64,000 nt of DNA from Bacteroidetes bacterium UBA6221 (GTDB lineage Bacteria > Bacteroidota > Bacteroidia > Chitinophagales > Chitinophagaceae), in contig DISB01000024.1 of the NCBI GenBank assembly GCA_002421685.1, positions 6,938 to 70,937 of the forward strand, written 5' to 3'. The notes under the pieces are model-generated. The model was given only the letters and a program-made list of their open reading frames with translations, was not told the DNA's origin and searched no databases. The translations under genes and the position numbers were made by a program. Shown in pieces: positions 9,133 through 18,548 of the stretch. Numbering within the stretch: the first letter of the stretch is position 1; every line of letters starts with the position of its first letter.

Positions 9133-11146
9133 CTGATGTTTTCTTTGATATCAGCCCCTTGGCGTTTTGCTGTTCCATGATTTTGTCAAAAAAGCTTTTA
9201 AGGGCCGTATAGTTGCCTGGCTCAAAATAGGTATTCGCCATCTGCAGTCTTGTACTCACCATAAACATATTGGTTTCCTTTCTATACTCCGCCAGGTATT
9301 TATAGCTATTATTGTTATCCAGCTTCAGTGCTTTTGATTCAGGCACTTCTTCCACCCTATATCCATCTGGCAACTGCAGCATCAGCATATAGTTAATGTC
9401 CAACGCGCAAGGCATTTCCACAGGCGATGCTCTAACAGTCACTTTAAAAGGATTTTCGGTAAAATAGTCATATAGTGAGGGTGTTATAAACAATTTCTCT
9501 TCCCTGGGCCATTCCACCTTCACGCGGTAAGTTATCTTAAGCGGCTTATCGGTATTGTCCAGGTTTTCAACACTGTACTCTAGTAACTCAGATTTGAATG
9601 GTAAAGCCTTTACCTGGTTCAGGACATGTACCTTTACTTCAGCGCTGTCTTTTGTCCACTGCTCGCGGTACCCGGCGCTCGACACATCACCCGCCGTTTC
9701 AGATATCTTTATTATATAATTATTGACGTCCGCACTTTCTGTCGCTATCACCATCATGGAACGCTCCCGAATTTCATCGGGTGAAATATTTACCTTATAT
9801 CCTTTTTCACCCACTGCCCAGGAAAAACCGTTGTAGCATTTGGGGTCAAGCACTCCAAATGGGTAATACTTCGCCCCTGCATCTGCATAGTATCGGGCAT
9901 CACCAATCTCTGTCCGGCAAACTGCGTAATTAATATTATCCAGCACAGGATATTCCGGCGATAGCCTCAGTCGCCCGCGGGTGGCTAATAACACCATGTT
10001 GCTTTTATAGCCCATGTCGTTGAACAACTTGACCAACAACAGGTTAACCTCCATTGCACTTCCGTTCTTTTTTTGTATCAACTTTTCAATCTTCCCATCC
10101 GGACTACCGCCAAAGCTGCCGGAGGAAATAGTGAAGTTCTTTTTTATGTAATTATATACATACCTCGCACTGTCCGGGCCATTGTCAAATTTCTTGTCCC
10201 TGAACACCTTCTCCATCAGTTCTTTGGCAGCCATATTGCCGCCGAGGTTGTTGGTATAGCCCGAAAATGAACTATGCGCCTGCTTGTTAAACCCCTCCCA
10301 CCCGGACAAATTTCCTTCTGAATCATAAATAGTGCCTGCAAGGTAAACCGTCAATCGCTCAACATAGTTGCCAATATTGTAATTATATGGTTCATCTTTT
10401 ATTGCGGGCAGGTTTCTACGTACCCAGCGAAGCGTGTTTCTTCCACCAAAGCTTGAGGGTTCTGTACTATATGCAAGAGGCACCGCAGAGTCCGGCATAC
10501 TTGCAATGTCTTTTTCATCAAAAGTTATAAAGGGCTGACTGGTCCGTTTCAGGGCAGTTATAAAAAAACCATCCGGGTAAGCAGCCGACACCTCGCTGTG
10601 CAGCACCGGCACCTCATCCTGGAAACTCCAATCGATTAGTTCGTACGTGGGGTCCTGGTTGATCTCGTAAGAATATTCGATTACTGAACCGGGCGTCACA
10701 GCCGGCATACTGAACTTCAACAGTTTAACATGCTCGTTGGCCACATCTATAGTTATTACCTTGTCGTCCAGTTCACTTACTTTTATCTGGCCGTTGACGA
10801 GGTTATACGTCCTGGCCTTTACCTTCAGCGCATTCCCCGAAACTTCTTTAGAGGAAATAAAGGGTATAATAATATCGGCCTGTTTTACGCCACCGGCAGT
10901 CAGTACTTTGACTACCCTGCGTGCCGTAATATTATAATAGGGTGTGCCGTCGGCCCTCTGTTGTATAGCATAGCTTCCCTGGTCGTATAGTACAATAGCA
11001 CTGGCACTGCTGTCTATCGCGTATTTATTTTGCTTCAGATGCCTGGTATAAAACTGCTCGTTATCTGCAAATGGCTGATAAGCATAGGCTACGTGGGCAG
11101 ACATAGTGATGGCTATTAAAAAGTAAGTGAGTTTACGCGGAGTCAT
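9125..11146 (-). CDS. DUF3857 protein with transglutaminase fold lacking the catalytic Cys
   Basis: A 673-residue protein with a signal peptide (MTPRKLTYFLIAITMSAHVAYA) and the same architecture as the next gene: DUF3857 region, transglutaminase-like core, then a C-terminal beta domain. Where the neighbour has GDCKALSYYMKALL, this one has GSAMEVNLLLVKLF, so the position of the catalytic Cys is Ala. It therefore looks like a non-catalytic partner. The stop overlaps the start of the catalytic paralogue by 8 bp. The pair probably arose by duplication and split into one active and one inactive member, which might bind each other or share a ligand. Function unknown. Confidence 0.82.
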   Translation of the reverse strand: MTPRKLTYFLIAITMSAHVAYAYQPFADNEQFYTRHLKQNKYAIDSSASAIVLYDQGSYAIQQRADGTPYYNITARRVVKVLTAGGVKQADIIIPFISSKEVSGNALKVKARTYNLVNGQIKVSELDDKVITIDVANEHVKLLKFSMPAVTPGSVIEYSYEINQDPTYELIDWSFQDEVPVLHSEVSAAYPDGFFITALKRTSQPFITFDEKDIASMPDSAVPLAYSTEPSSFGGRNTLRWVRRNLPAIKDEPYNYNIGNYVERLTVYLAGTIYDSEGNLSGWEGFNKQAHSSFSGYTNNLGGNMAAKELMEKVFRDKKFDNGPDSARYVYNYIKKNFTISSGSFGGSPDGKIEKLIQKKNGSAMEVNLLLVKLFNDMGYKSNMVLLATRGRLRLSPEYPVLDNINYAVCRTEIGDARYYADAGAKYYPFGVLDPKCYNGFSWAVGEKGYKVNISPDEIRERSMMVIATESADVNNYIIKISETAGDVSSAGYREQWTKDSAEVKVHVLNQVKALPFKSELLEYSVENLDNTDKPLKITYRVKVEWPREEKLFITPSLYDYFTENPFKVTVRASPVEMPCALDINYMLMLQLPDGYRVEEVPESKALKLDNNNSYKYLAEYRKETNMFMVSTRLQMANTYFEPGNYTALKSFFDKIMEQQNAKGLISKKTSDE

Positions 11147-11200
11147 TGGGTTGCTATTGTATGCCGTAAATATATAAACAATAAAAGAGAAATGAAATCG

Positions 11201-12649
11201 TCAGCACTCCGGCAGGCTCAGCGGCATAGGATTGTCGTCTTCGCCCTTCACTTTGGTAGCCAACCCGCCTTCGGAGGTCTCTTTGTATTTATGGTTCATA
11301 TCCAGCGCGGTTTCCCACATGCTTTGCACCACGTGGTCCAGCGATACTTTGGCATTGTCAGGATTGCTGCCCAACGCCAGTTGCGATGCCGTGATAGCCT
11401 TGATGGCCCCCATGGTATTGCGCTCAATACAGGGCACTTGTACCAGTCCCGCCACGGGGTCGCAGGTGAGGCCCAGGTGGTGTTCCATAGCTATCTCGGC
11501 GGCCATAAGCGCCTGGCGTACACTGCCGCCGAGGCCTTCTGTAAGCGCCGCAGCCGCCATAGATGATGAAACGCCTATCTCGGCCTGGCAGCCACCCATT
11601 GCTGCCGATAAGGTGGCCCCCTTCTTGAATATGCTGCCTATCTCCGAAGCAGTGAGCAGGAAGTGGATGATTTTTTCCTCATCATTCCCATCGCAGAAAA
11701 TAATATAGTAGAGTAACACGGCCGGCACCACACCTGCCGCGCCATTGGTAGGCGCTGTTACCACCCTGCCGAAAGAAGCGTTTTCCTCATTGACCGCCAG
11801 GGCAAAACAACTCACCCAATCCAGGATATACTTGAAGTTCTCCCCTCCCGCCCTGATGGCCTGTATCCATTCGTCGAAGTTGCTGTATGGCCTGCCGTCG
11901 AGCAAACGTTTATTCAGGCCTGCGGCACGTCTCTTTACTTTCAACCCCCCGGGCAGCTCCCCGCCCACAAGGCTACCACGATAGATACAATCGCGCATCA
12001 CCTGCCATATTTTTAATACACCCTCTTTAGTCTTTTGTTCGCTGCGCCATTCGCTTTCGTTCTCCAGCACTATTTCGGCTATGCTCAATCCGGTTTTGCG
12101 CCCCCAATGCAGCAGGTCGTTGGCTTTGTCAATAGGGAAAGACAGTTGTACGTCACCCCTGGCAATGTTGTCATCGGCCTCTTTTATCACAAAGCCGCCA
12201 CCTATTGAATAAAATGTTTCCGCTATTTCTTTCCCATCCTTAAACCTGCAGGTGAAGGTAACCGCATTGGGGTGAAAGGGCAGGCTCTCCGTATAAAGGA
12301 AAACGAGGTCGGTATCATAATGGAACGGGATAACCTGCTTACCATCCAGGTTCAGCTCTTTGGTGGCACGTATCTGCTCAATCCTGGGCGTTACTTCATT
12401 CACGTCAAAAGTTACAGGGTCTTCCCCGCACAGACCCAGCAAGACCGCCACATCAGTACCGTGTCCCTTACCCGTCTTGGCCAGCGAACCATAAAGCATT
12501 ACGGTCACCCGCTCCACTTTATCCAGCCCTTCTTTTTTTAGCGTGTCTATAAACCGGAGTGCAGCTTTCCAAGGTCCCAAAGTATGCGAGCTGCTGGGCC
12601 CTATTCCTATCTTAAATATATCAAATACCGAAATGCTTTCCCTGATCAC
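11201..12649 (-). CDS. sdaA: L-serine ammonia-lyase (iron-sulfur, single chain)
   Basis: A 482-residue enzyme that deaminates L-serine to pyruvate and ammonia. Both parts of the family are fused: the N-terminal beta domain with the signature SVFDIFKIGIGPSSSHT, and the catalytic alpha domain with Cys residues in GGCQAEIG, LTCDPVAG and VQVPC that should hold the [4Fe-4S] cluster. No in-frame ATG fits. The GTG at 12649 puts the start directly before IRESISVFDIF, as in homologues, whereas an upstream TTG at 12688 adds a poor 13-residue extension. It lies between the DUF3857 operon and the FAS1 gene, all on the minus strand, with no sign of functional linkage. Confidence 0.94.
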   Translation of the reverse strand: MIRESISVFDIFKIGIGPSSSHTLGPWKAALRFIDTLKKEGLDKVERVTVMLYGSLAKTGKGHGTDVAVLLGLCGEDPVTFDVNEVTPRIEQIRATKELNLDGKQVIPFHYDTDLVFLYTESLPFHPNAVTFTCRFKDGKEIAETFYSIGGGFVIKEADDNIARGDVQLSFPIDKANDLLHWGRKTGLSIAEIVLENESEWRSEQKTKEGVLKIWQVMRDCIYRGSLVGGELPGGLKVKRRAAGLNKRLLDGRPYSNFDEWIQAIRAGGENFKYILDWVSCFALAVNEENASFGRVVTAPTNGAAGVVPAVLLYYIIFCDGNDEEKIIHFLLTASEIGSIFKKGATLSAAMGGCQAEIGVSSSMAAAALTEGLGGSVRQALMAAEIAMEHHLGLTCDPVAGLVQVPCIERNTMGAIKAITASQLALGSNPDNAKVSLDHVVQSMWETALDMNHKYKETSEGGLATKVKGEDDNPMPLSLPEC

Positions 12650-12746
12650 AACCTGTGTGCTTTTTACGTATGCAGACCAGGGGAACAATGTCCCCCAATC
12701 AATTTTTATGCAAAGCTATTCACCACCCGGCTACCGGCAAAATATA

Positions 12747-13316
12747 TTATGGCATCAAAACATGGTCTATTACATGTATCACGCCGTTCTTTTGCCGCAC
12801 ATCTTTTATCGCCACCATTGCCTTACCGCCTTTGGCATCCTGTACCCACAGGTTCTTGCCGTCATGCATTACCCATAGCTCGCCGCCCTGCACAGTGGTC
12901 AGCTTCGCTTTGCCGTTCCCTCTCTTTACCCATTTCATCAGTTCTGCTGCGTCCAGGTTGCCCGGCACTACATGGTAGGTAAGTACAGATGTGAGCTGTG
13001 TCTTATTTTCCGGTTTCAACAGGTTGTCTACCGCACCTTTGGGAAGCATGTCAAAACCTGCGTTGGTGGGGGCAAAAACGGTGAACGGCCCTTCGCCTTG
13101 CAGAGTTTCTACAAGGCCCGCAGCTTTCACAGCCGCTACCAGGGTAGTATGGTCTTTAGAGTTGACCGCATTCTCAACAATGTTTTTAGACGGGTACATA
13201 GGCGCCCCGCCCACCATTACGGTTTTTTCTTTTCCTTCACCTTTGGCAAAGCTGTTTGCCGGTTGCATAAAAATCAGTGTCATTGCCATAAAAGGCAGCA
13301 TCATTACATTTTTCAT
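12747..13316 (-). CDS. Secreted fasciclin (FAS1) domain protein
   Basis: A 189-residue exported protein: a signal peptide (about 25 residues, ending NSFAKG) followed by one FAS1 domain. Diagnostic parts are the H1 box (GPFTVFAPTNAGFDMLP), the YH motif in LTYHVVPG and the C-terminal H2 box (NGVIHVIDHVLMP). FAS1 proteins act in surface adhesion in eukaryotes and bacteria; here a cell-surface or periplasmic binding role is inferred. Single gene; the next gene on the strand (sdaA) begins almost 100 bp further on. Confidence 0.92.
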   Translation of the reverse strand: MKNVMMLPFMAMTLIFMQPANSFAKGEGKEKTVMVGGAPMYPSKNIVENAVNSKDHTTLVAAVKAAGLVETLQGEGPFTVFAPTNAGFDMLPKGAVDNLLKPENKTQLTSVLTYHVVPGNLDAAELMKWVKRGNGKAKLTTVQGGELWVMHDGKNLWVQDAKGGKAMVAIKDVRQKNGVIHVIDHVLMP

Positions 13317-13400
13317 AACTAAATCAGATTTGGTTAAATAATCAGTTTAGAAGCATATACGATGGCCTGCGCGATTCGGATTTGGCATAGGGGGATATTT

Positions 13401-14672
13401 TTATCCGGGATATTGCCAGGCTATATACCATTGCAGCATGAGCACCTGGAAAGTAATACCTACGCCCGCTAATACAGCATATCTTATCCACTTTAGCCTG
13501 CCGGGCGCCTGCCACATATACAGCAGTATAAATAATGACGCAAGGTTGAAGTAGGGTAATTTTTGGATATGTTGCCAGGACTCAAAACACAACCAGGAAA
13601 CATTCAGCAGCAGGAAGATTTTGAGATAATCCCAAAACCTGTAAGAAGTGTTAATGGTGAACCTATGCAATAATACCCAGAAGAAGGGCGTCACAAATGC
13701 ATATCGCGCCAGGTCGAAAATATTGGTACCCTTGCTGCCCCAATTGGAATTGGAAATGATAGTAAGCAGGCCTATGCCGGTAAAATACAGGCAGGAAAGA
13801 ATAAACAGCTTATCTGTTTGTGCCTTGTTCTTTGTCAGCCATTTTACCTCGTAGCCTATAAGCAACAAAAATGTGAAGAAGCTGAGAAATAAGGCGGCTG
13901 CGTTTAGCCACAGCAGTCTTAGGCCGAATGCACTGCCAAAAGGCAATACCGGCGTTGTAAACTAATGCCCCCAGTGCGCCCTTTGGGCTTTGAAATAAGC
14001 CATCCATACACCAGTAACGGAATACTGGTACCAGAGGAACAGCGCAAGCCCCGCGACAAGAGGCAGGCAATAAAGAAAAATGAAGCGCCGGACAGCAGGC
14101 CACCAGTCGCTTCTATCGTTTGTAATAAGCTCCACGATAAGGAATGCGGGTACGAGTATCACCGCCACCGGCCGGGTCATGGATAAAAGGAACAGGCTTA
14201 CCCATATTACATAGTTCTTCTTTTTCAAAACGCCCCACATCGCCATGGTGGAGAGAAAGACAAACAGCGCCTCAGAATATGGAACGAATTCAATATAAAA
14301 TGAAGGGAAGGTGAGCCATAGTAATTTATCGGTTGTGCGCAATTGGTACAGACTGTTGAATAATGCAAAACCTGCTGCAAAAAGAACAATGTTTACAAAA
14401 GATACTGTCCACGGGTTCAACCCAACTGCTTTCCATAGGAGAGGGAAGAGGATGAAAAACCCCGAATTGCTGTACCCATCGGCGGAATATGCGTAACCAT
14501 TTCCCGCAATAGAATGATACCAACCGGCATCCCAGTTCAGCAAAGTTTCCACTGACGGGAACGCCGGAACAACATGCAACTTATACAGCAGGTATTGCAG
14601 CAGGTAATAACCTATTCCATAGCATAGGGCGAGAGTAAATGATTGTATAGGGTTTTTCCGGGGAAAGGTCAT
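13401..14672 (-). pseudogene. PIG-V-like membrane mannosyltransferase interrupted by one in-frame TAG
   Basis: Read as one frame from the ATG at 14672, this is a multi-pass membrane glycosyltransferase of about 420 residues. The N-terminal part (236 residues, to 13962) has the PIG-V-type loop LLNWDAGWYHSIAGNGYAYS and many membrane helices. A TAG stop at 13962-13964 interrupts the frame after QRAHWGH. The same frame then continues without another stop through FTTPVLPFGSAFGLRLLW and several more helices to 13401. The two halves therefore lie in one register, with no indel, as expected for one nonsense change (for example from CAG, AAG or TGG). Either the gene is newly inactivated, the amber codon is read through, or it is a sequencing error. 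Lipid-linked sugar transfer is inferred from the family. Confidence 0.8.
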
Positions 14673-14702
14673 CTTATGTTCACCTGGGGTAAATATAACA
14701 AC

Positions 14703-14734
14703 AAAAATCCCGCATACTCTGCAGCAGCGGGATT
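14703..14734 (-). terminator. Rho-independent terminator of sppA
   Basis: On the minus strand an 8-bp perfect stem (AATCCCGC / GCGGGATT) with a 13-nt loop runs directly into TTTTTG. It lies 24 bp after the sppA stop. Confidence 0.8.
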
Positions 14735-14757
14735 AAAGTTCTTTTTTGACAGTTTTA

Positions 14758-16539
14758 TTATTGTATGCTCAGGCTAAAGGGCATCAGCATCATTTTACTG
14801 CCATTCAGCCTGGTCAGCATTTTCAGTTGCTGCACAAACGGGTATTCTTCGTTGATCTCTTTTTCCAGGTTAGCCTTCACCGCTGCGGCAACGCCCTCGT
14901 CACCACCCAGGCGTTTCAGAAATACTTCAAATTCGTCTTTCGTTTCAGGATAGGTAACTACCGAATAATCTGAAACATTGGCCATGGCTGCCGCACTGGC
15001 AATAGCACGATTTATATCGCCAAAGCCATCAGCCAGCCCGATGCTTACCGCATCCGCACCACTCCATACCCTGCCCTGCGCTATTGAATCCACAGCCTCA
15101 GGCGTCATATTGCGTCCTTTCGCTACATGGTTTTTGAAAATACCATATATATGGTCCACACCCCGCTGCATGCGCTGCTGCTCGTCCGCTGTCAATGCAC
15201 GGTACCCGTTCGGGAAGTCGGCCAATGGGGCGTTTTTTACTTTATCGAATGTAATGCCCAATTTATTCTTCATCAGCTTTTCTGTATTGAACAACATGGC
15301 AAATACACCGATGCTGCCCGTCACGGTATTCGGCATTACAAATATGCTGTCGGCATAGCAGGATATATAATACCCGCCCGATGCAGCTACGTCACCCATC
15401 GATACCACCAGTTTTTTCTCTTTTTGCAGCAACTGTAGTTCACGCAGTATCACCTCGCTTGCAAGGGCGCTTCCGCCGGGGGAGTTCACCCTCAACACTA
15501 CGGCTTTTATTTTATCATTCCTGCGTATCTTCCTTATCAGTTGCACCATGTCGGCGCTGCCTATCTGCGTATTACCATCCGCTTCCCCATCTATTATATT
15601 CCCCTCGGCATACAATACAGCTATACGGTCGCCCTTGCCATGCACTCCGTCCAGGTTATTCGCATATTTATTGATGTTTACCAGTTTCACATCCTTATCC
15701 TCCGCGGTACCGGTTTTCTTTTTCATCAGGTCGTTCACCTGGTCCGAATACCAGAGGCCATCTACTAGTTTATGTTCCAGGGCATCTTTAGGAAATTCTA
15801 TAGCCCCTGTAGCTGCCAGTTGGTTTACCGTAGCAGTATCGGCCTTTATACGCTGAGCCACTACCGTAGAAAACTCGGTCCAGAAATCCTGCTGAAATTC
15901 TTTTATCTGCTGCCTGTTTTCTTCACTCATCTGCGTATTGCGAAAAGGTTCGGTAGCGCTCTTGAACTTGCCCGCATAAAATATTTCGGGTTCCAGTTCC
16001 AGTTTATCCAAGGTTCCTTTCACAAATGCCAGCACTGTGGCAAAACCTTTTAATTCAATATCACCAACAGGGTTCAGGAATATACTGTCCGCCGCCGTTG
16101 CTACGTAATAGGTGCTTTGAGGAATTATTTCGCCATAGGCATATACAAACTTGCCGCTGGTTTTGAAATCGAGTATAGCATTGCGCAACTGCTGCAGGGT
16201 GGCCCAGCCGTTAGGCGTTGGGGTCAATCTCAGCACCAGGCCTTTTATGTGGTCATCCCCCTTAGCTTTTTCCAGCGAGCGCACCACGTCATACAATCCG
16301 GGGTTGTAAGAGCCTTCCCCCATAAACAACGCCAGGGAGTTTTCCCTTGATTGTTCACCAAACCTGGATTTCATATCAATAAACAATACGCTGTTGGCTG
16401 CGACATCTGTCTTGGGTTTGGCTTTCATGGCGCTGTTCACCGCTCCTATTATCAGTCCTACAAATACCGCTACTACTATTACGCCCGCTACTATCATAGC
16501 CAGCAGCGAAGCGAAGAACATCTTAAAGAATTGCTTCAT
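14758..16539 (-). CDS. sppA: Signal peptide peptidase SppA, long (67K) type
   Basis: A 593-residue membrane-anchored serine protease that digests leftover signal peptides. One N-terminal membrane helix (about residues 9-35) anchors two tandem crotonase-like S49 domains. The catalytic Lys is in the first domain, in AGKFKSATEPF, and the nucleophile Ser in the second, in RVNSPGGSALASE; GDVAASGGYYISCYAD and NTVTGSIGVFA complete the family pattern. This Lys/Ser split between the two halves is that of the E. coli long form. It is monocistronic, with its own terminator, and divergent from the gene at 16673. Confidence 0.95.
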   Translation of the reverse strand: MKQFFKMFFASLLAMIVAGVIVVAVFVGLIIGAVNSAMKAKPKTDVAANSVLFIDMKSRFGEQSRENSLALFMGEGSYNPGLYDVVRSLEKAKGDDHIKGLVLRLTPTPNGWATLQQLRNAILDFKTSGKFVYAYGEIIPQSTYYVATAADSIFLNPVGDIELKGFATVLAFVKGTLDKLELEPEIFYAGKFKSATEPFRNTQMSEENRQQIKEFQQDFWTEFSTVVAQRIKADTATVNQLAATGAIEFPKDALEHKLVDGLWYSDQVNDLMKKKTGTAEDKDVKLVNINKYANNLDGVHGKGDRIAVLYAEGNIIDGEADGNTQIGSADMVQLIRKIRRNDKIKAVVLRVNSPGGSALASEVILRELQLLQKEKKLVVSMGDVAASGGYYISCYADSIFVMPNTVTGSIGVFAMLFNTEKLMKNKLGITFDKVKNAPLADFPNGYRALTADEQQRMQRGVDHIYGIFKNHVAKGRNMTPEAVDSIAQGRVWSGADAVSIGLADGFGDINRAIASAAAMANVSDYSVVTYPETKDEFEVFLKRLGGDEGVAAAVKANLEKEINEEYPFVQQLKMLTRLNGSKMMLMPFSLSIQ

Positions 16540-16564
16540 ACGGATTTTTATTAAATATTTACCA

Positions 16565-16572
16565 CAAATATA
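16565..16572 (-). promoter_or_regulatory. Candidate -7 box (TATATTTG) for sppA
   Basis: The minus strand reads TATATTTG, the Bacteroidota -7 consensus TAnnTTTG, 26 bp before the sppA ATG. No clear TTTG lies at the usual distance upstream, so support is moderate. Confidence 0.4.
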
Positions 16573-16672
16573 GGGGCATTAAACCAAGATTAGGTTAAAC
16601 ACCTTTTATTGCCGGGGTGATTATTGTAGTTATTTTTCATTGCCGGCAGTAACTTTGCGAAAATAACGGCTT

Positions 16673-17245
16673 ATGAAAGGATTACTTACTGTCTTGCTGC
16701 TGGGGTTGCAAATCTCAGCCTACGGGCAGCAATTGTCACAACAGGCGCAAAAACTGAAACAGGCCTATGAGGCATTGCAGCAACAGCCGCACGCACCAAT
16801 ACTCCAGCTACGGTACGTCCATACCTTTCCCGGCAATAAAGTGGATTTTATTGAAGTGTTCGATGCACACACGCAGGACCAGCTCGCCGGCAAAAGCGTA
16901 GATTATGTAAAAAAGTTCAGGAAATTAGGTTATGATTATATCGATTCCGTATTGCCCAAAAGCATTGCAATAGGTAAAGATCTGCCAACCTGGAGCGAGG
17001 GAGCTGTTGACGAACTGCAGAAGACCATCTATTACCTCACAAATAAAAACCCCCAGATGTTTGTAGATATCGTACGGAGCCTGAAAAAAGAAGAGCAGGA
17101 ATCGCTGGCGGTATTCTTACACGCAGGCGAGGGCGGTAAGCAAAACGAGAACTACATGGTATTGGTAGATATGTTTAACAAGGCGGATAAAAAGCTATAC
17201 AAAATATTTTACGCGCAAGTAGTACAACCTGAAAGAAGATTATGA
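16673..17245 (+). CDS. Small exported protein of unknown function
   Basis: A 190-residue protein with a signal peptide (MKGLLTVLLLGLQISAYGQ) followed by a helical, Gln/Lys-rich region. I do not recognise a family. Visible features are an early coiled-coil-like stretch (QLSQQAQKLKQAYEALQQQ), the segment FPGNKVDFIEVFDAH, and a hydrophilic C-terminus without membrane segments. Its stop overlaps the start of the methyltransferase gene by 4 bp (ATGA), so they are one operon. A -7 box TAACTTTG lies at 16650-16657, 15 bp before the ATG. Confidence 0.75.
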   Translation: MKGLLTVLLLGLQISAYGQQLSQQAQKLKQAYEALQQQPHAPILQLRYVHTFPGNKVDFIEVFDAHTQDQLAGKSVDYVKKFRKLGYDYIDSVLPKSIAIGKDLPTWSEGAVDELQKTIYYLTNKNPQMFVDIVRSLKKEEQESLAVFLHAGEGGKQNENYMVLVDMFNKADKKLYKIFYAQVVQPERRL

Positions 17246-18033
17246 TGCAACAACCAGTTTACAACACAATAGGCACTACATACAACAGCACCCGCCATGC
17301 CGACGCTTATATCGCCGGCAGGCTGCATGCCCTGCTGGCGCCGGCAGAAGGAGGCAAGTATTTTGACATAGGCTGCGGCACGGGGAACTATACACGCGCA
17401 CTGACCGGCATGGGGCTCAACATGACGGGCATAGAGCCGTCCGGCGTCATGATAGAAAAAGCAACCGCCGATAATCCGGGTATAACATTTGTACAGGCAG
17501 CCGCCGAATCCATCCCATTGGCAGACGCTACATTCGACGGCGGTATTGGCACGTTTACCATCCACCACTGGAACGATATGCAGAAAGGCCTCCGCGAAAT
17601 ACACCGCATTATGAAACCGGGCGGCAGGTTCGTGCTGCTCAGTTTTACACCCGAACAATTAATGGGCTACTGGCTCTGCCATTATTTCCCCCGGACCATG
17701 ACAAATTCGGCAGCCGTTGTCTCGGATATAGGCGCGATGACAGGCATATTTGAAGACTGTGGTTTCACGGATATCAGCACTGAAAAATATTTTGTGCACG
17801 AAGGCCTTACGGACCATTTCCTTTATTCCAATAAATATCGCCCTGCTGCTTATCTCGATCCGGGCATCCGGAGCGGTGTGTCCAGTTTCAGGATATATGC
17901 AGATGAAGCAGAGGTACAACAAGGATTGGTGCAACTGGAAGAAGATATCCGGTCGGGCGCAATAGACAGTATTATCCAACAATACGAAAACGATCTTGGC
18001 GACTACCTCTTTTATCACATGCGCAAAGCTTAA
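17242..18033 (+). CDS. Class I SAM-dependent methyltransferase (Methyltransf_11 type)
   Basis: A 263-residue soluble enzyme with the Rossmann SAM-binding motif YFDIGCGTGNYTRAL (about residues 34-48), the acidic motif II end (GIEPSG), motif III (ADATFDGGIGTFTIHHW) and a post-III segment MKPGGRFVLLSF. The C-terminal third is variable and may set substrate choice. Start: the ATG at 17242 overlaps the upstream stop; a second ATG follows immediately at 17245 and is equally possible. The substrate is unknown; small molecules or quinone-type lipids are typical of this family. Confidence 0.85.
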   Translation: MMQQPVYNTIGTTYNSTRHADAYIAGRLHALLAPAEGGKYFDIGCGTGNYTRALTGMGLNMTGIEPSGVMIEKATADNPGITFVQAAAESIPLADATFDGGIGTFTIHHWNDMQKGLREIHRIMKPGGRFVLLSFTPEQLMGYWLCHYFPRTMTNSAAVVSDIGAMTGIFEDCGFTDISTEKYFVHEGLTDHFLYSNKYRPAAYLDPGIRSGVSSFRIYADEAEVQQGLVQLEEDIRSGAIDSIIQQYENDLGDYLFYHMRKA

Positions 18034-18044
18034 GCCAACCTCGT

Positions 18045-18052
18045 TATCTTTG
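18045..18052 (+). promoter_or_regulatory. Candidate -7 box (TATCTTTG) for folK
   Basis: TATCTTTG matches TAnnTTTG and lies 7 bp before the folK ATG, inside the 26-bp gap after the methyltransferase stop. The -33 element is unclear. Confidence 0.35.
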
Positions 18053-18059
18053 CGGCTCT

Positions 18060-18548
18060 ATGCAGGTGGTATATTTATTATTGGGCAGTAACGAGGGCGA
18101 CAGGACAGGATGGCTGCAGCAAGCTATTGAACAGGTACAAACTACCTGCGGAACAATCGAAAAAAAATCAGCCATATACGAGACGGCAGCCTGGGGCCTG
18201 GAAGACCAACCCACCTTCCTGAATATGGCACTATGCGTGCAAACAAAATTACAACCGCTTGAACTCCTGCAACAGACGAGAAAAACAGAAGCTGCACTGG
18301 GCAGGCAACGCACCGTAAAATGGGGGCAGCGCACCCTGGATATTGACATTCTTTTTTACGGTAGCGAAATCATCAACCACCCCGAACTGACCGTGCCGCA
18401 CCCCCGCCTGCAAGACCGCCGTTTCGCGCTTGTACCTTTGCAGGAAATTGCCCCGCAACTATTACACCCGGTTTTCAACAAAACCGTAACGCAGCTATTG
18501 GAGGAATGTGAAGACAAATTGCCGGTAGACCGGTATATGGCTATCTAA
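18060..18548 (+). CDS. folK: 2-amino-4-hydroxy-6-hydroxymethyldihydropteridine pyrophosphokinase
   Basis: A 162-residue HPPK of folate synthesis; it transfers pyrophosphate from ATP to 6-hydroxymethyl-dihydropterin. Family marks: YLLLGSNEGDR at the N-terminus, YETAAWGLEDQPTFLN, and the signature WGQRTLDIDILFYG with the Mg-binding DxD, then VPHPRLQDRRFALVPLQEIAP. The length is normal for the monofunctional enzyme. The last 4 bp overlap the stop of the convergent REC-kinase gene at 18545. Confidence 0.95.
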   Translation: MQVVYLLLGSNEGDRTGWLQQAIEQVQTTCGTIEKKSAIYETAAWGLEDQPTFLNMALCVQTKLQPLELLQQTRKTEAALGRQRTVKWGQRTLDIDILFYGSEIINHPELTVPHPRLQDRRFALVPLQEIAPQLLHPVFNKTVTQLLEECEDKLPVDRYMAI

